This document shows positions 20,413-26,577 of a DNA stretch of 36,032 nt, one piece after another; positions within the stretch are counted from its first letter, which is position 1; each line of letters opens with the position of its first letter. A program made the position numbers and the translations under genes. The notes beneath the pieces were generated by a model. That model was not told the DNA's origin. It saw only the letters and a list, made by a program, of their open reading frames with translations, and ran no database searches. Source of the stretch: Parcubacteria group bacterium GW2011_GWA2_49_9 (lineage in GTDB: Bacteria; Patescibacteriota; Minisyncoccia; Phycocordibacterales; UBA10002); the NCBI GenBank assembly GCA_001004005.1, contig LCQF01000024.1, positions 1 to 36,032 of the forward strand, in the 5' to 3' direction.

Positions 20413-21345
20413 ATGCGGAGATTTCTTGGTAATTTAATTCTTCTCGCCATCGTCGGCGCGGGTATCTATGTGTACCGAGGTCCGATAGTCGCGGGGTGGG
20501 CGAATCTCTACTTGCAGTATTTTCCTTGCACACAGCCGATTACCTATCGTATCGGGGCTTTTGACGAGCGCTTCGGGATTACAAAAGAAAGTTTTCTGAA
20601 GTCAATCGAAAAAGGCGAAGCTTTGTGGGAAACGTCAATCGGCAAAGATTTGTTTACATACGCTTCAGACGGCAAACTTACAATGAATTTGGTATTTGAT
20701 TATCGGCAGGAAGCAACGATAAAGATGCGAGCGCTCGGCCTGTCGGTAAGTGACGACCGGGTTTCGTACGACGCATTAACCGCACGGTACGACATACTCA
20801 AAAAGGAATTTCAAGAAAAAGAGGCATCGTATAAAGCCGTCGTTGCGAGTATACAGGCGAGAAACAATGCCTATAACATGGAGGTTGCGGAGTGGAACAG
20901 GAAAAAAGGAGCACCGCCGGACGTGTATGCCCGTCTGTCCGAGGAGAGCGCCTCATTAAAGCAGTCTGTCGAGGCGATGCGGGCGAGAGAATCCGAACTG
21001 CAAAGACTACAGGATGATATTAACGCGCTCGTCACGGTCATCAATCAGGTTGCAAACAACATAAATGTGACCGCGACGGAGTTTAACAACATCGGAAAAT
21101 CTCAGGGTGAGGAATTTACTGAAGGACTCTATACGCGTGATGCGACAGGGGAGCGAATTGATATCTTCCAGTTTAACGATACTGAGAAATTGACGCGCGT
21201 ACTCGCGCACGAGCTCGGCCACGCGCTCTCGCTTGAACACGTGGAAGACCCCAAAGCGATTATGTACCGGCTCAATCAAGGCACCGCTACCGCACTCACC
21301 CCCGCCGACATTTCCGCGCTCAAAAAGCAGTGCGGAATTAAGTAA
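20413..21345 (+). CDS. Matrixin-like zinc metalloprotease, membrane-anchored
   Basis: 310 residues. An N-terminal anchor (LGNLILLAIVGAGIYVY) is followed by an extracytoplasmic domain with a coiled-coil middle (~120-215; YDILKKEFQEKEASYKA, ESELQRLQDDINALV). The C-terminus carries HELGHALSLEH (266-276) and a Met-turn IMY (M284), i.e. HExxHxxxxxH plus Met, the metzincin (M10 matrixin-like) zinc site. The coiled-coil stretch may interrupt the protease fold as an insertion. Possible roles are surface protein processing; substrates are unknown. It could act on the surface proteins encoded just upstream, but this is only positional. Confidence 0.85.
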   Translation: MRRFLGNLILLAIVGAGIYVYRGPIVAGWANLYLQYFPCTQPITYRIGAFDERFGITKESFLKSIEKGEALWETSIGKDLFTYASDGKLTMNLVFDYRQEATIKMRALGLSVSDDRVSYDALTARYDILKKEFQEKEASYKAVVASIQARNNAYNMEVAEWNRKKGAPPDVYARLSEESASLKQSVEAMRARESELQRLQDDINALVTVINQVANNINVTATEFNNIGKSQGEEFTEGLYTRDATGERIDIFQFNDTEKLTRVLAHELGHALSLEHVEDPKAIMYRLNQGTATALTPADISALKKQCGIK

Positions 21346-21352
21346 CGATTTG

Positions 21353-21446
21353 TCCCCATCCCCCTTACTAAAGGGGGTGCCCGAGTCGGCGAGGGCGGGG
21401 GTTGTGTTTCTTTTCCTCGGTCATTCCTGCGAAGGCGTGAATCCAG
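21353..21446. repeat. Two dispersed palindromic repeats in tandem
   Basis: First (21353-21401): CCCCATCCCCCTT...AAAGGGGG with a G-rich right arm, similar to 24363-24410. Second (21421-21446): TCATTCCTGCGAAGGCGTGAATCCAG, matching the pattern of 32928-32953 (TCATCCCC...GGGGATCCAG). Both sit just after the metalloprotease stop. No gene is present here. Confidence 0.6.
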
Positions 21447-21540
21447 GTTTCTAGCCAACAAAATTTGCTTTATAAACCTGTCTATGCTAATGTCGGGGTA
21501 CAAATGCCTTCGGGCTCGCCCGCGCAAGCGGGAGAAAAAA

Positions 21541-21575
21541 GAAAAGCCGTCAGAGAAACCCTTTGACGGCTTTTC
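21541..21575. terminator. Bidirectional terminator overlapping the MazF-like stop
   Basis: GAAAAGCCGTCA pairs with TGACGGCTTTTC across an 11-nt loop. The right arm and loop encode the last codons of the minus-strand toxin gene. Confidence 0.75.
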
Positions 21576-21936
21576 TTACGTTTGCGAACAGTACTTGGTC
21601 AACAAAACCGATTTTGTTTATGAGTCGCTTGGTATCAATAAGGCGAATCTGGGAAATAATCGCAAACGCGATTTTATCCTCAATCGTTCCAAGCGATACA
21701 TGGTAGGGGTTTTTCTTCTTTGATGTGGTAAGCGGTACCACTAAGCACACCTGACTGCTAAATCCCTTCAAAATTAAGACAGGTCGGTCGCTCTCAATTC
21801 CCGTACCGTCCTGTTCAAAACCGATATTCACGCCAAGCGCACACCACCACACTTCCCGTTCGTGATAGAGCTTGTTTTCGTTGTCGGCGTGAATCCGTTT
21901 CTTGTTGTTATTCCACGCATCAAAATCTTTCTTCAT
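21550..21936 (-). CDS. MazF/PemK-family endoribonuclease toxin
   Basis: 128 residues. The core is typical for the PemK-like family: YHEREVWWCALGVNIGFEQD, then RPVLILKGFSSQVCLVVPLT, then AFAIISQIRLIDTKRLINKI. The R in RPVLIL and the T in PLTTS match the usual active-site positions. Family members cleave mRNA at short sequences and are held in check by a small antitoxin. No antitoxin gene is next to it: upstream (21937-22254) holds only hairpins and a repeat. CPR genomes often carry such solitary copies. It may be an orphan, or its antitoxin may be elsewhere. Confidence 0.85.
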   Translation of the reverse strand: MKKDFDAWNNNKKRIHADNENKLYHEREVWWCALGVNIGFEQDGTGIESDRPVLILKGFSSQVCLVVPLTTSKKKNPYHVSLGTIEDKIAFAIISQIRLIDTKRLINKIGFVDQVLFANVRKAVKGFL

Positions 21937-22156
21937 ACCATGAAATTATAAATACCAATAAGATATAATACAAATCTGCGAATGCCTACGAATGGGAACA
22001 CCCTGCGCTCCTGCGCAGGGTTATTTGGTGCGACCCGCAGGGTTTGACGCCCTGCGGTGTCGCTCTTAATCTTCACACACCTGATACAGATTTTACGAGA
22101 CGAGAAATACGGCCATAAAATGGACACCTGCCACTTCCAGTGGTATCGTAGTAAGT
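21937..22156. other. Gene-free stretch with two strong hairpins
   Basis: No supported gene. Two adjacent hairpins: CCCTGCGC-TCCT-GCGCAGGG (22001-22020) and CCGCAGGG-7 nt-CCCTGCGG (22035-22057) with an outer CGAC/GTCG extension. Both use the same CCTGCG/CGCAGG words. They lie upstream of the toxin gene on its 5' side and next to a MITE-like element. A TATAAT-like box for the toxin on the minus strand was not found. Confidence 0.5.
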
Positions 22157-22249
22157 GAGGACTTACGCGTTTTTTTCTTAATTCTCCCCATCTCCCCTAA
22201 AAAGGGGAGCACACGCCGTCTGCGGCGAGAGGGGTGTGCGTAAGTCCTA
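22157..22249 (+). mobile_element. MITE-like element, copy 1
   Basis: 93 bp with terminal inverted repeats GAGGACTTACGC / GCGTAAGTCCT, and inside an ATTCTCCCC...GGGGAG palindrome and a GCCGTCTGCGGC hairpin. It matches the reverse complement of copy 2 (23498-23582) over nearly its whole length. It has no coding capacity. A target duplication is not visible here. Confidence 0.75.
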
Positions 22250-22254
22250 TAAAT

Positions 22255-22422
22255 ATGAAAAAGGCATTTTTCTATTCTCTCGGTATAACTTTGCTGATTG
22301 TCCCACAGATAACTTTTGCTGTTTGGTGGAAGCCTTATACGTGGTTTCAGAAACCACTCACCGACGCGCCTGTCTTGGAAGTTGTCGCAACATCTACCCC
22401 ATTGATGCAGGATCACAAATAA
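22255..22422 (+). CDS. Small secreted Trp-rich peptide (55 aa)
   Basis: 55 codons: a signal peptide (FFYSLGITLLIVPQITFA) followed by VWWKPYTWFQKPLTDAP and a short tail. Small secreted proteins beginning WWKPWTWF are frequent in CPR genomes, so I take it as real, function unknown. It starts 6 bp after the end of the MITE-like copy 1 and ends 4 bp before the nuclease start, so they may share a transcript. Confidence 0.6.
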   Translation: MKKAFFYSLGITLLIVPQITFAVWWKPYTWFQKPLTDAPVLEVVATSTPLMQDHK

Positions 22423-22426
22423 TTTG

Positions 22427-23401
22427 ATGAGAGAAAGGCAACGACATACGCTTTGGAGAATACACATAAGACCTAAAGGACCGGATGGCAAAGCCGCCCC
22501 GCGAAAGTCCATAGACCTTTGTTTAGGAAAGGGTGTTATTGGCATTGGCTGGGGATTTCAAGGTGAAAAACCACCCACGTCGGTTAAGGAGTTTTATCGG
22601 CGTGCGAAAAAGAAGTTTTCGGGGAAAGGCTGGAAGGGCGCAGCTAACGCCATTATCAGCCCCGATGGAAAGGGTATGGAGATTGGCGACTTAGTCTGGA
22701 TGAGGAATCTGGAAGGGACTTATTATCTCGGACGAATAACTGGGGGGTGGGAATACAATCATAGCGGAGAATTTGGGGAGCATGACATAGTCAACATGAG
22801 GCCATGTGACCTCCATCGGGTGGATAAGCGCATTCCCGGCGCGATAATTAATCGTTTTGTATCTAGCCAGACGGTTTGCAGAATCCACGACAAGACAGCG
22901 CTCATATTTTCCAAACTCGTCTATAATGACATGACAGAAAGTGACCTCTATGATGATACTGATGTTGATCTATCGAACATATTCAGTCTGTTATCAGCCG
23001 AGGATTTGGAGGATGTTGTGGGGCTTTATTTGCAACATGAGCGCGGCTATATGCTCATCCCAAGTTCAAGAACTAGAAGGAACGACGCTATAAAATATGA
23101 ATATGAGCTTGTGCATAGAAAAACTGGAAAAAGAGCATTTGTTCAGGTTAAGAGCGGCGAGCTGTTGAACCCCATCAACTATAACGACAACGACGGAAAA
23201 TATTATCTCTTTTGTTCGAAGGGGTACATCGGAGAAGAAAGTAGTGTTAAAGTTGAGACGTTGAAGAGAAATGAAGTTGAAGATTTTCTGTATCGGGAGA
23301 AAGACAAGATGCCTTACCATATTAGAATGTGGATTGAATACAGGGTAGGTAAGTCGAACAAAATCCGGAATCGGAAGTTGGAGAAACGGGATGAGATATG
23401 A
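22427..23401 (+). CDS. Probable modification-dependent restriction nuclease (EVE-like plus PD-(D/E)XK Mrr-like)
   Basis: 324 residues from ATG 22427; the TTG three bases earlier is not needed. Residues ~8-150 resemble an EVE/PUA-type module that reads modified bases: GKGVIGIGWGF, MEIGDLVWMR, YYLGRITGGWEYN, DIVNMRPCDLHRVDKR. Residues ~190-290 look like a PD-(D/E)XK nuclease of the Mrr type: LSAEDLEDVVGLYLQ helix, RRNDAIKYEYELVHR strand with candidate acidic residues D220, E225 and E227, then FVQVKSGE with the QxK motif (Q240, K242). The pairing fits a type IV restriction enzyme against modified phage DNA. It is flanked by oppositely oriented MITE-like copies. Assignment is from motifs only. 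Confidence 0.65.
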   Translation: MRERQRHTLWRIHIRPKGPDGKAAPRKSIDLCLGKGVIGIGWGFQGEKPPTSVKEFYRRAKKKFSGKGWKGAANAIISPDGKGMEIGDLVWMRNLEGTYYLGRITGGWEYNHSGEFGEHDIVNMRPCDLHRVDKRIPGAIINRFVSSQTVCRIHDKTALIFSKLVYNDMTESDLYDDTDVDLSNIFSLLSAEDLEDVVGLYLQHERGYMLIPSSRTRRNDAIKYEYELVHRKTGKRAFVQVKSGELLNPINYNDNDGKYYLFCSKGYIGEESSVKVETLKRNEVEDFLYREKDKMPYHIRMWIEYRVGKSNKIRNRKLEKRDEI

Positions 23402-23649
23402 AAATCGCCTACGACAAAACGGTTGATGCGCTCAACGTAACGCTTCGCGCAGGAAGGGTGGCAAAAATGGTGGAAGTCGCGGCGGAAGTTATGTTGGGAG
23501 GATTTACGCACACCCCTCTCGCCGCAGACGGCGTGTGCTCCCCTTAGTAGGGGAGAATTAAGAAACAGATGCGTAAGTCCTCGTTGGATTTGGATAAACG
23601 GAGGAATGTCGTGCATCTGGAAGTCATCGGAGTGGGACAGAAACTTTGA
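23398..23649 (+). pseudogene. DUF2283 gene interrupted by a MITE-like insertion
   Basis: The frame starts by ATGA overlap with the nuclease stop: MKIAYDKTVDALNVTLRAGR, then AKMVEVAAEVML. After an 85-bp insertion the family's C-terminal part resumes: LDLDKRRNVVHLEVIGVGQK, stop at 23647. Joining both parts across one copy of GTTGG restores a normal DUF2283 domain of ~54 residues. The interrupted frame as it stands would end at TAG in the insertion. DUF2283 proteins are small and of unknown function, often near toxin-antitoxin genes. Confidence 0.85.
23498..23582 (-). mobile_element. MITE-like element, copy 2, with 5-bp target duplication
   Basis: 85 bp between two copies of GTTGG (23493-23497 and 23583-23587). 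Ends: GAGGATTTACGCA / TGCGTAAGTCCTC, a 13-bp terminal inverted repeat with one mismatch. Its sequence is the reverse complement of copy 1 with a few indels. The insertion cuts the DUF2283 gene, so transposition (not simple recombination) is strongly indicated. Confidence 0.85.
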
Positions 23650-23678
23650 TGGAAAAGCGAAAGGTTTTATGTTAAGAT

Positions 23679-23885
23679 ATGCGAATGGCAATAGATTGGA
23701 CCAACATTCTCAAAAAATACAAAGGCCTATGGGTGGCCCTGCTTGACGACCAAAAGACTGTCGTGGGGAGCGGGATGTCTTTAGTGAAGGCTCTTGAACA
23801 GGCGAGGAAGAAGGGATATGAAAATCCCATTATGATGAAAGTACCGACGAAGGTTCTTCCCTACATTGGCGGTTTCTGTGTATGA
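23679..23885 (+). CDS. DUF5678-family small protein
   Basis: 68 residues (or 66 from the ATG at 23685): IDWTNILKKYKGLWVALLDD, TVVGSGMSLVKALEQARKKG, ENPIMMKVPTKVLPYIGG. This is the DUF5678 pattern (kGkWVAl..d..tVvg.G.t..eAl..A...G). The role is unknown. Its stop overlaps the aspartic protease start by 4 bp (ATGA at 23882-23885), so they are translationally coupled. The pair is common in archaea and CPR bacteria. Confidence 0.8.
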   Translation: MRMAIDWTNILKKYKGLWVALLDDQKTVVGSGMSLVKALEQARKKGYENPIMMKVPTKVLPYIGGFCV

Positions 23886-24307
23886 AATTCAAGTATCTTA
23901 AATTTCCTTTACCGGAGCCGTCCCCCATACTTGGTTCCGCTCTTTTCAAGCCGATTATTCCCATTGAGCTGGCGTATGGTGGGCGAGCGGTTCGTTACGG
24001 AGCGCTTATAGATTCCGGTGCTGACTTCTGTATGGTGGACGGCTTGATTGGAGAATATCTTGGTATAGACGTTCGAGCAGGTATACGGGCACAATTCGGT
24101 GGTATTGAAGAGAGCGTAGGGGCAGAGGCATATTTTCATACTGTTACCATGAAAATCGGTGGCACCGAGTCGGAAGTGAATGTCGGTTTCTCGTATGATA
24201 TTGCGAGTCACGGTTTTGCGTTATTGGGGCAAAATGGATTCTTTGACCGCTTTTCAGTAAACTTTGATTTGCTGAAAGACGAGATAGTTCTAACAAAGAA
24301 AGTCTGA
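23882..24307 (+). CDS. Retropepsin-like aspartic protease domain protein
   Basis: 141 residues. The catalytic motif is ALIDSGADFCMVDG with the DSGAD core (catalytic D44), preceded by a strand (IPIELAYGGRAVRYG) and followed by the flap and core strands; FALLGQNGFFDRFSVNFDL corresponds to the second hydrophobic-hydrophobic-Gly element of the retropepsin fold. It would act as a dimer. There is no signal peptide, so it is probably cytoplasmic. Coupled to the DUF5678 gene upstream. Proteolytic activity is not proven for this family. Confidence 0.8.
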   Translation: MKFKYLKFPLPEPSPILGSALFKPIIPIELAYGGRAVRYGALIDSGADFCMVDGLIGEYLGIDVRAGIRAQFGGIEESVGAEAYFHTVTMKIGGTESEVNVGFSYDIASHGFALLGQNGFFDRFSVNFDLLKDEIVLTKKV

Positions 24308-24332
24308 CTTTTCCTCCATAACCTTCAACTTT

Positions 24333-24501
24333 AGGACTTACGCAATTTACTACTTTTCTTATTCCCCCTTTCCTAAAGGGGGTGTCCGAGTCATCGAGGA
24401 TGGGGGATTTAAAGCATAAAATCCCTCGGCTTATCAGCCACTCCCTTTAAGAAAAGCTTGCAGTCGTAGACTGGGAGAATTAAGAAGAATGCGTAGGTCC
24501 T
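24333..24501 (+). mobile_element. MITE-like element, copy 3 (composite)
   Basis: 169 bp with ends AGGACTTACGCA / TGCGTAGGTCCT (12 bp, one mismatch). The inside contains two repeat arms: CCCCCTTT...AAAGGGGG with a G-rich tail, and TTTAAGAAAAGC plus AGTCGTAGACT, the second also found at 28465-28500. Longer than copies 1 and 2, so probably a related but different element of the same family. No coding sequence. Confidence 0.7.
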
Positions 24502-24544
24502 ACAAAAAATTGACGACAAGAAGAAAAAATGAGAAAATCGCACT

Positions 24545-24754
24545 ATGAAATCAACAATTCCACAACGTACCTTTACCGCCCAGATATTTAAAGAAGGAAA
24601 ACAGTACGTTTCTTTTAATCCGGAACTGCGTGTGGCATCTTGTGGCAGTACCCCTCCAAAAGCAAAAGAGAATTTGAAGGATGCCATTCGCGGATTTATG
24701 CTGTCCGCGCATAAAAGAGGTACACTCGGAGATATTCTTGAAGAAGCAAAATAG
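24545..24754 (+). CDS. HicB-like antitoxin (orphan)
   Basis: 69 residues with the HicB partial RNase-H-like fold: FTAQIFKEGKQYVSFNPELR, VASCGSTPPKAKENLKDAIR, GFMLSAHK. It has no C-terminal DNA-binding domain, so it resembles the short HicB forms. No HicA toxin gene was found on either side (24308-24544 is a repeat; 24755-24802 is too short). It may be solitary or lost its partner. Confidence 0.75.
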   Translation: MKSTIPQRTFTAQIFKEGKQYVSFNPELRVASCGSTPPKAKENLKDAIRGFMLSAHKRGTLGDILEEAK

Positions 24755-24802
24755 GTGGTCACAAATGATTGCCTAAAAGATACAGACTGTTAACATAAAC
24801 AT

Positions 24803-25063
24803 ATGAAAAAGGAAAGTGGAAATAAAATTTCAATGGAGGATTTGGCGGGCATGGTAGCTCATGGTTTTGCAGGTATGGATACTAAATTTGCAGAGGTGGA
24901 TGCCAAAATGGAGAAAGAGTTTGATAAAGTAGAAGGCAACTTTAGGAAAATCCGAAGCGATATACTTGAAATCGGCGACAAATTCGTTCCTCGGCACGAG
25001 TTCGACACGCTACTCATAAGAGTAAGTCGCCTTGAACAGAGAGTGAAGGAAAGAGTTGGATAA
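24803..25063 (+). CDS. Small coiled-coil protein (86 aa)
   Basis: 86 residues, all soluble and helical: MEDLAGMVAHGFAGMDTKFA, AKMEKEFDKVEGNFRKIRSD, LIRVSRLEQRVKERVG. Heptad-like spacing suggests an oligomerising coiled coil. Proteins of this build occur next to toxin-antitoxin genes in CPR genomes and are annotated as hypothetical. No function assigned. A hairpin (CCAACCC/GGGTTTGG with a bulge, 25098-25116) follows the stop. Confidence 0.7.
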   Translation: MKKESGNKISMEDLAGMVAHGFAGMDTKFAEVDAKMEKEFDKVEGNFRKIRSDILEIGDKFVPRHEFDTLLIRVSRLEQRVKERVG

Positions 25064-25177
25064 CGAGCAAAGTTTCAAAAGTCTCCGATGAAACCCGCCA
25101 ACCCGGCTGGGTTTGGAGTTTCTAGAAAGACATTTTCAGTACTTATATACCTTTCATAAAGATGCTAGACTTAGAAA

Positions 25178-25702
25178 ATGAATCTACCCACTACACCCCC
25201 ACACCAATCCGCCGCGGATTGGTGTGGGGGTAAAGACGAAGCCCAAAAACAACTGGAATCGCACGTGCAGGACGAATACCAACGCTATCACGCAAAAATG
25301 GTGGCGACGGCGATGGAAGGATATGCACCGCAGTTTGGTGGCGACCCACTTTTATGGTACGTCACCGGATTACTTCACGACATTGATTTTGAAAAGTTTC
25401 CGCATCAGCATCCGGCCGAATCGCTCAAATGGTTTAAGGAGTGGGGATATCCCGAAGAGCTTATTCACGCAGTGGAAGCGCACGCGTACGGCTACAATGG
25501 ATTTACAACACTGCCGGAAGGAAAGCTTGCCGGAGCGCTGATGGCCTGTGATGAGATATCAGGCATCTTTTTCGCATACCGAAAAGTGAATCCAATCCCG
25601 TACGGACAGATGAAAGTTAGTTCCATCCTGAAACGGCTCAAAGAAAAAGCCTTCGCCGCCAAAATTGAACGCGAAACCATAAGGATTACGGTTTTACATT
25701 AG
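25178..25702 (+). CDS. HD-domain hydrolase
   Basis: 174 residues. The metal-binding residues of an HD domain are present: H38, H67/D68 in GLLHDIDFEKFP, H102 in EAHAYGY and D125 in MACDEISG. The conserved domain begins at about residue 19 (KDEAQKQLESHVQDEYQRYH). Residues 6-18 are encoded by a perfect 35-bp palindrome (25196-25230), so this N-terminal stretch looks added. HD domains of this short type hydrolyse phosphate esters, but the substrate is not known here. No alternative start lies after the palindrome within the domain. Confidence 0.82.
   Translation: MNLPTTPPHQSAADWCGGKDEAQKQLESHVQDEYQRYHAKMVATAMEGYAPQFGGDPLLWYVTGLLHDIDFEKFPHQHPAESLKWFKEWGYPEELIHAVEAHAYGYNGFTTLPEGKLAGALMACDEISGIFFAYRKVNPIPYGQMKVSSILKRLKEKAFAAKIERETIRITVLH
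25196..25230. repeat. Perfect 35-bp palindrome inside the HD gene
   Basis: 17-bp arms (CCCCCACACCAATCCGC / GCGGATTGGTGTGGGGG) around a single C, 18 bp after the ATG. It is too GC-rich and too close to the start to be neutral for translation. Confidence 0.85.
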
Positions 25703-25713
25703 CCCATACAAAG

Positions 25714-25747
25714 AACATCCTTACAAACTGGAGTTTGTAAGGATGTT
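25714..25747. repeat. 15-bp perfect hairpin between HD and EEP genes
   Basis: AACATCCTTACAAAC, loop TGGA, GTTTGTAAGGATGTT. It has no T tract; it could be a terminator-like or 3'-end element, or an operator for the next gene. Confidence 0.6.
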
Positions 25748-25764
25748 GAAAAGACAAAAAATGT

Positions 25765-26454
25765 ATGAAAATTAAAATTTTGTCATGGAACATTTGGATG
25801 GACAGTGATTTTGGCAAAGTCACGGAGTTTTTGCGTAGCTCTAATGCGGATATTGTCGCTGTACAGGAATATATGCCTGACGATAGCGGACGCGACATTG
25901 TCGCTTTCTTAACCAAACTTGGCTACCACTCGGCCGTTTCTTCCTCGTGGGAAATCAGAAAAGACGGAAGAAAAATGGGTGTCGCGCTTTTTAGTAAGTA
26001 TCCGATATGCAGAACTAGCACAGTCGTACTATCCGAAGACAAGCGCCGACTTGCCGTTGAAGCGGATATTGAAGTTGGAGAGGCACTTCTCAAGGTATTT
26101 TCCGTGCACACGCTCCATACGCACCTGCAGGAGTCCGATATTTTGAACGGGCAAGTTGAACATCTGATTAAGGCGCTACCTGAAGAGAAAGTCGTCGTGA
26201 TGGGCGATTTCAATGCGACTCCCGATATGACGACTATAGTACGAATGCGAAAGGTCTTGGTTGATACAGACCCAACATTGGCACCAACGTGGAGTTTGAA
26301 TCCGAAAGGGTGTGAAGGATGTGTCTTCTCGGGTCTCACTATCAAATTGGATTACATCTTTGCCAGCCGCGACCTCAAAACGCATTCATTCAAAGTCGAG
26401 ACGGACGCGAAAGGCTCCGACCATTTACCGGTGTCGGTAGTGGTTGAAATATAA
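25765..26454 (+). CDS. Endonuclease/exonuclease/phosphatase-family hydrolase
   Basis: 229 residues with the full EEP signature: LSWNIW (N9), VAVQEY (E35), HTLHTH, VVMGDFNATPD, LDYIFAS, and SDHLPVSVVV (D219/H220) at the C-terminus. The layout is a single complete DNase-I-like domain without signal peptide or anchor. Family members cut nucleic acids or phosphoester lipids/sugars; the substrate cannot be predicted. An ATG at 25761 is out of frame. The gene stands alone. Confidence 0.88.
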   Translation: MKIKILSWNIWMDSDFGKVTEFLRSSNADIVAVQEYMPDDSGRDIVAFLTKLGYHSAVSSSWEIRKDGRKMGVALFSKYPICRTSTVVLSEDKRRLAVEADIEVGEALLKVFSVHTLHTHLQESDILNGQVEHLIKALPEEKVVVMGDFNATPDMTTIVRMRKVLVDTDPTLAPTWSLNPKGCEGCVFSGLTIKLDYIFASRDLKTHSFKVETDAKGSDHLPVSVVVEI

Positions 26455-26577
26455 AGCTCTATCGGGTTCGAACTGAAATAAAAGACGTCGCGTGGTGTAA
26501 TAAGAGGGGTGCTTACGGCACCTCCTTTTTGGTGTAGTATGTGAGGCACTCGAGTAATAATCGGCTAGAAAGTATAT

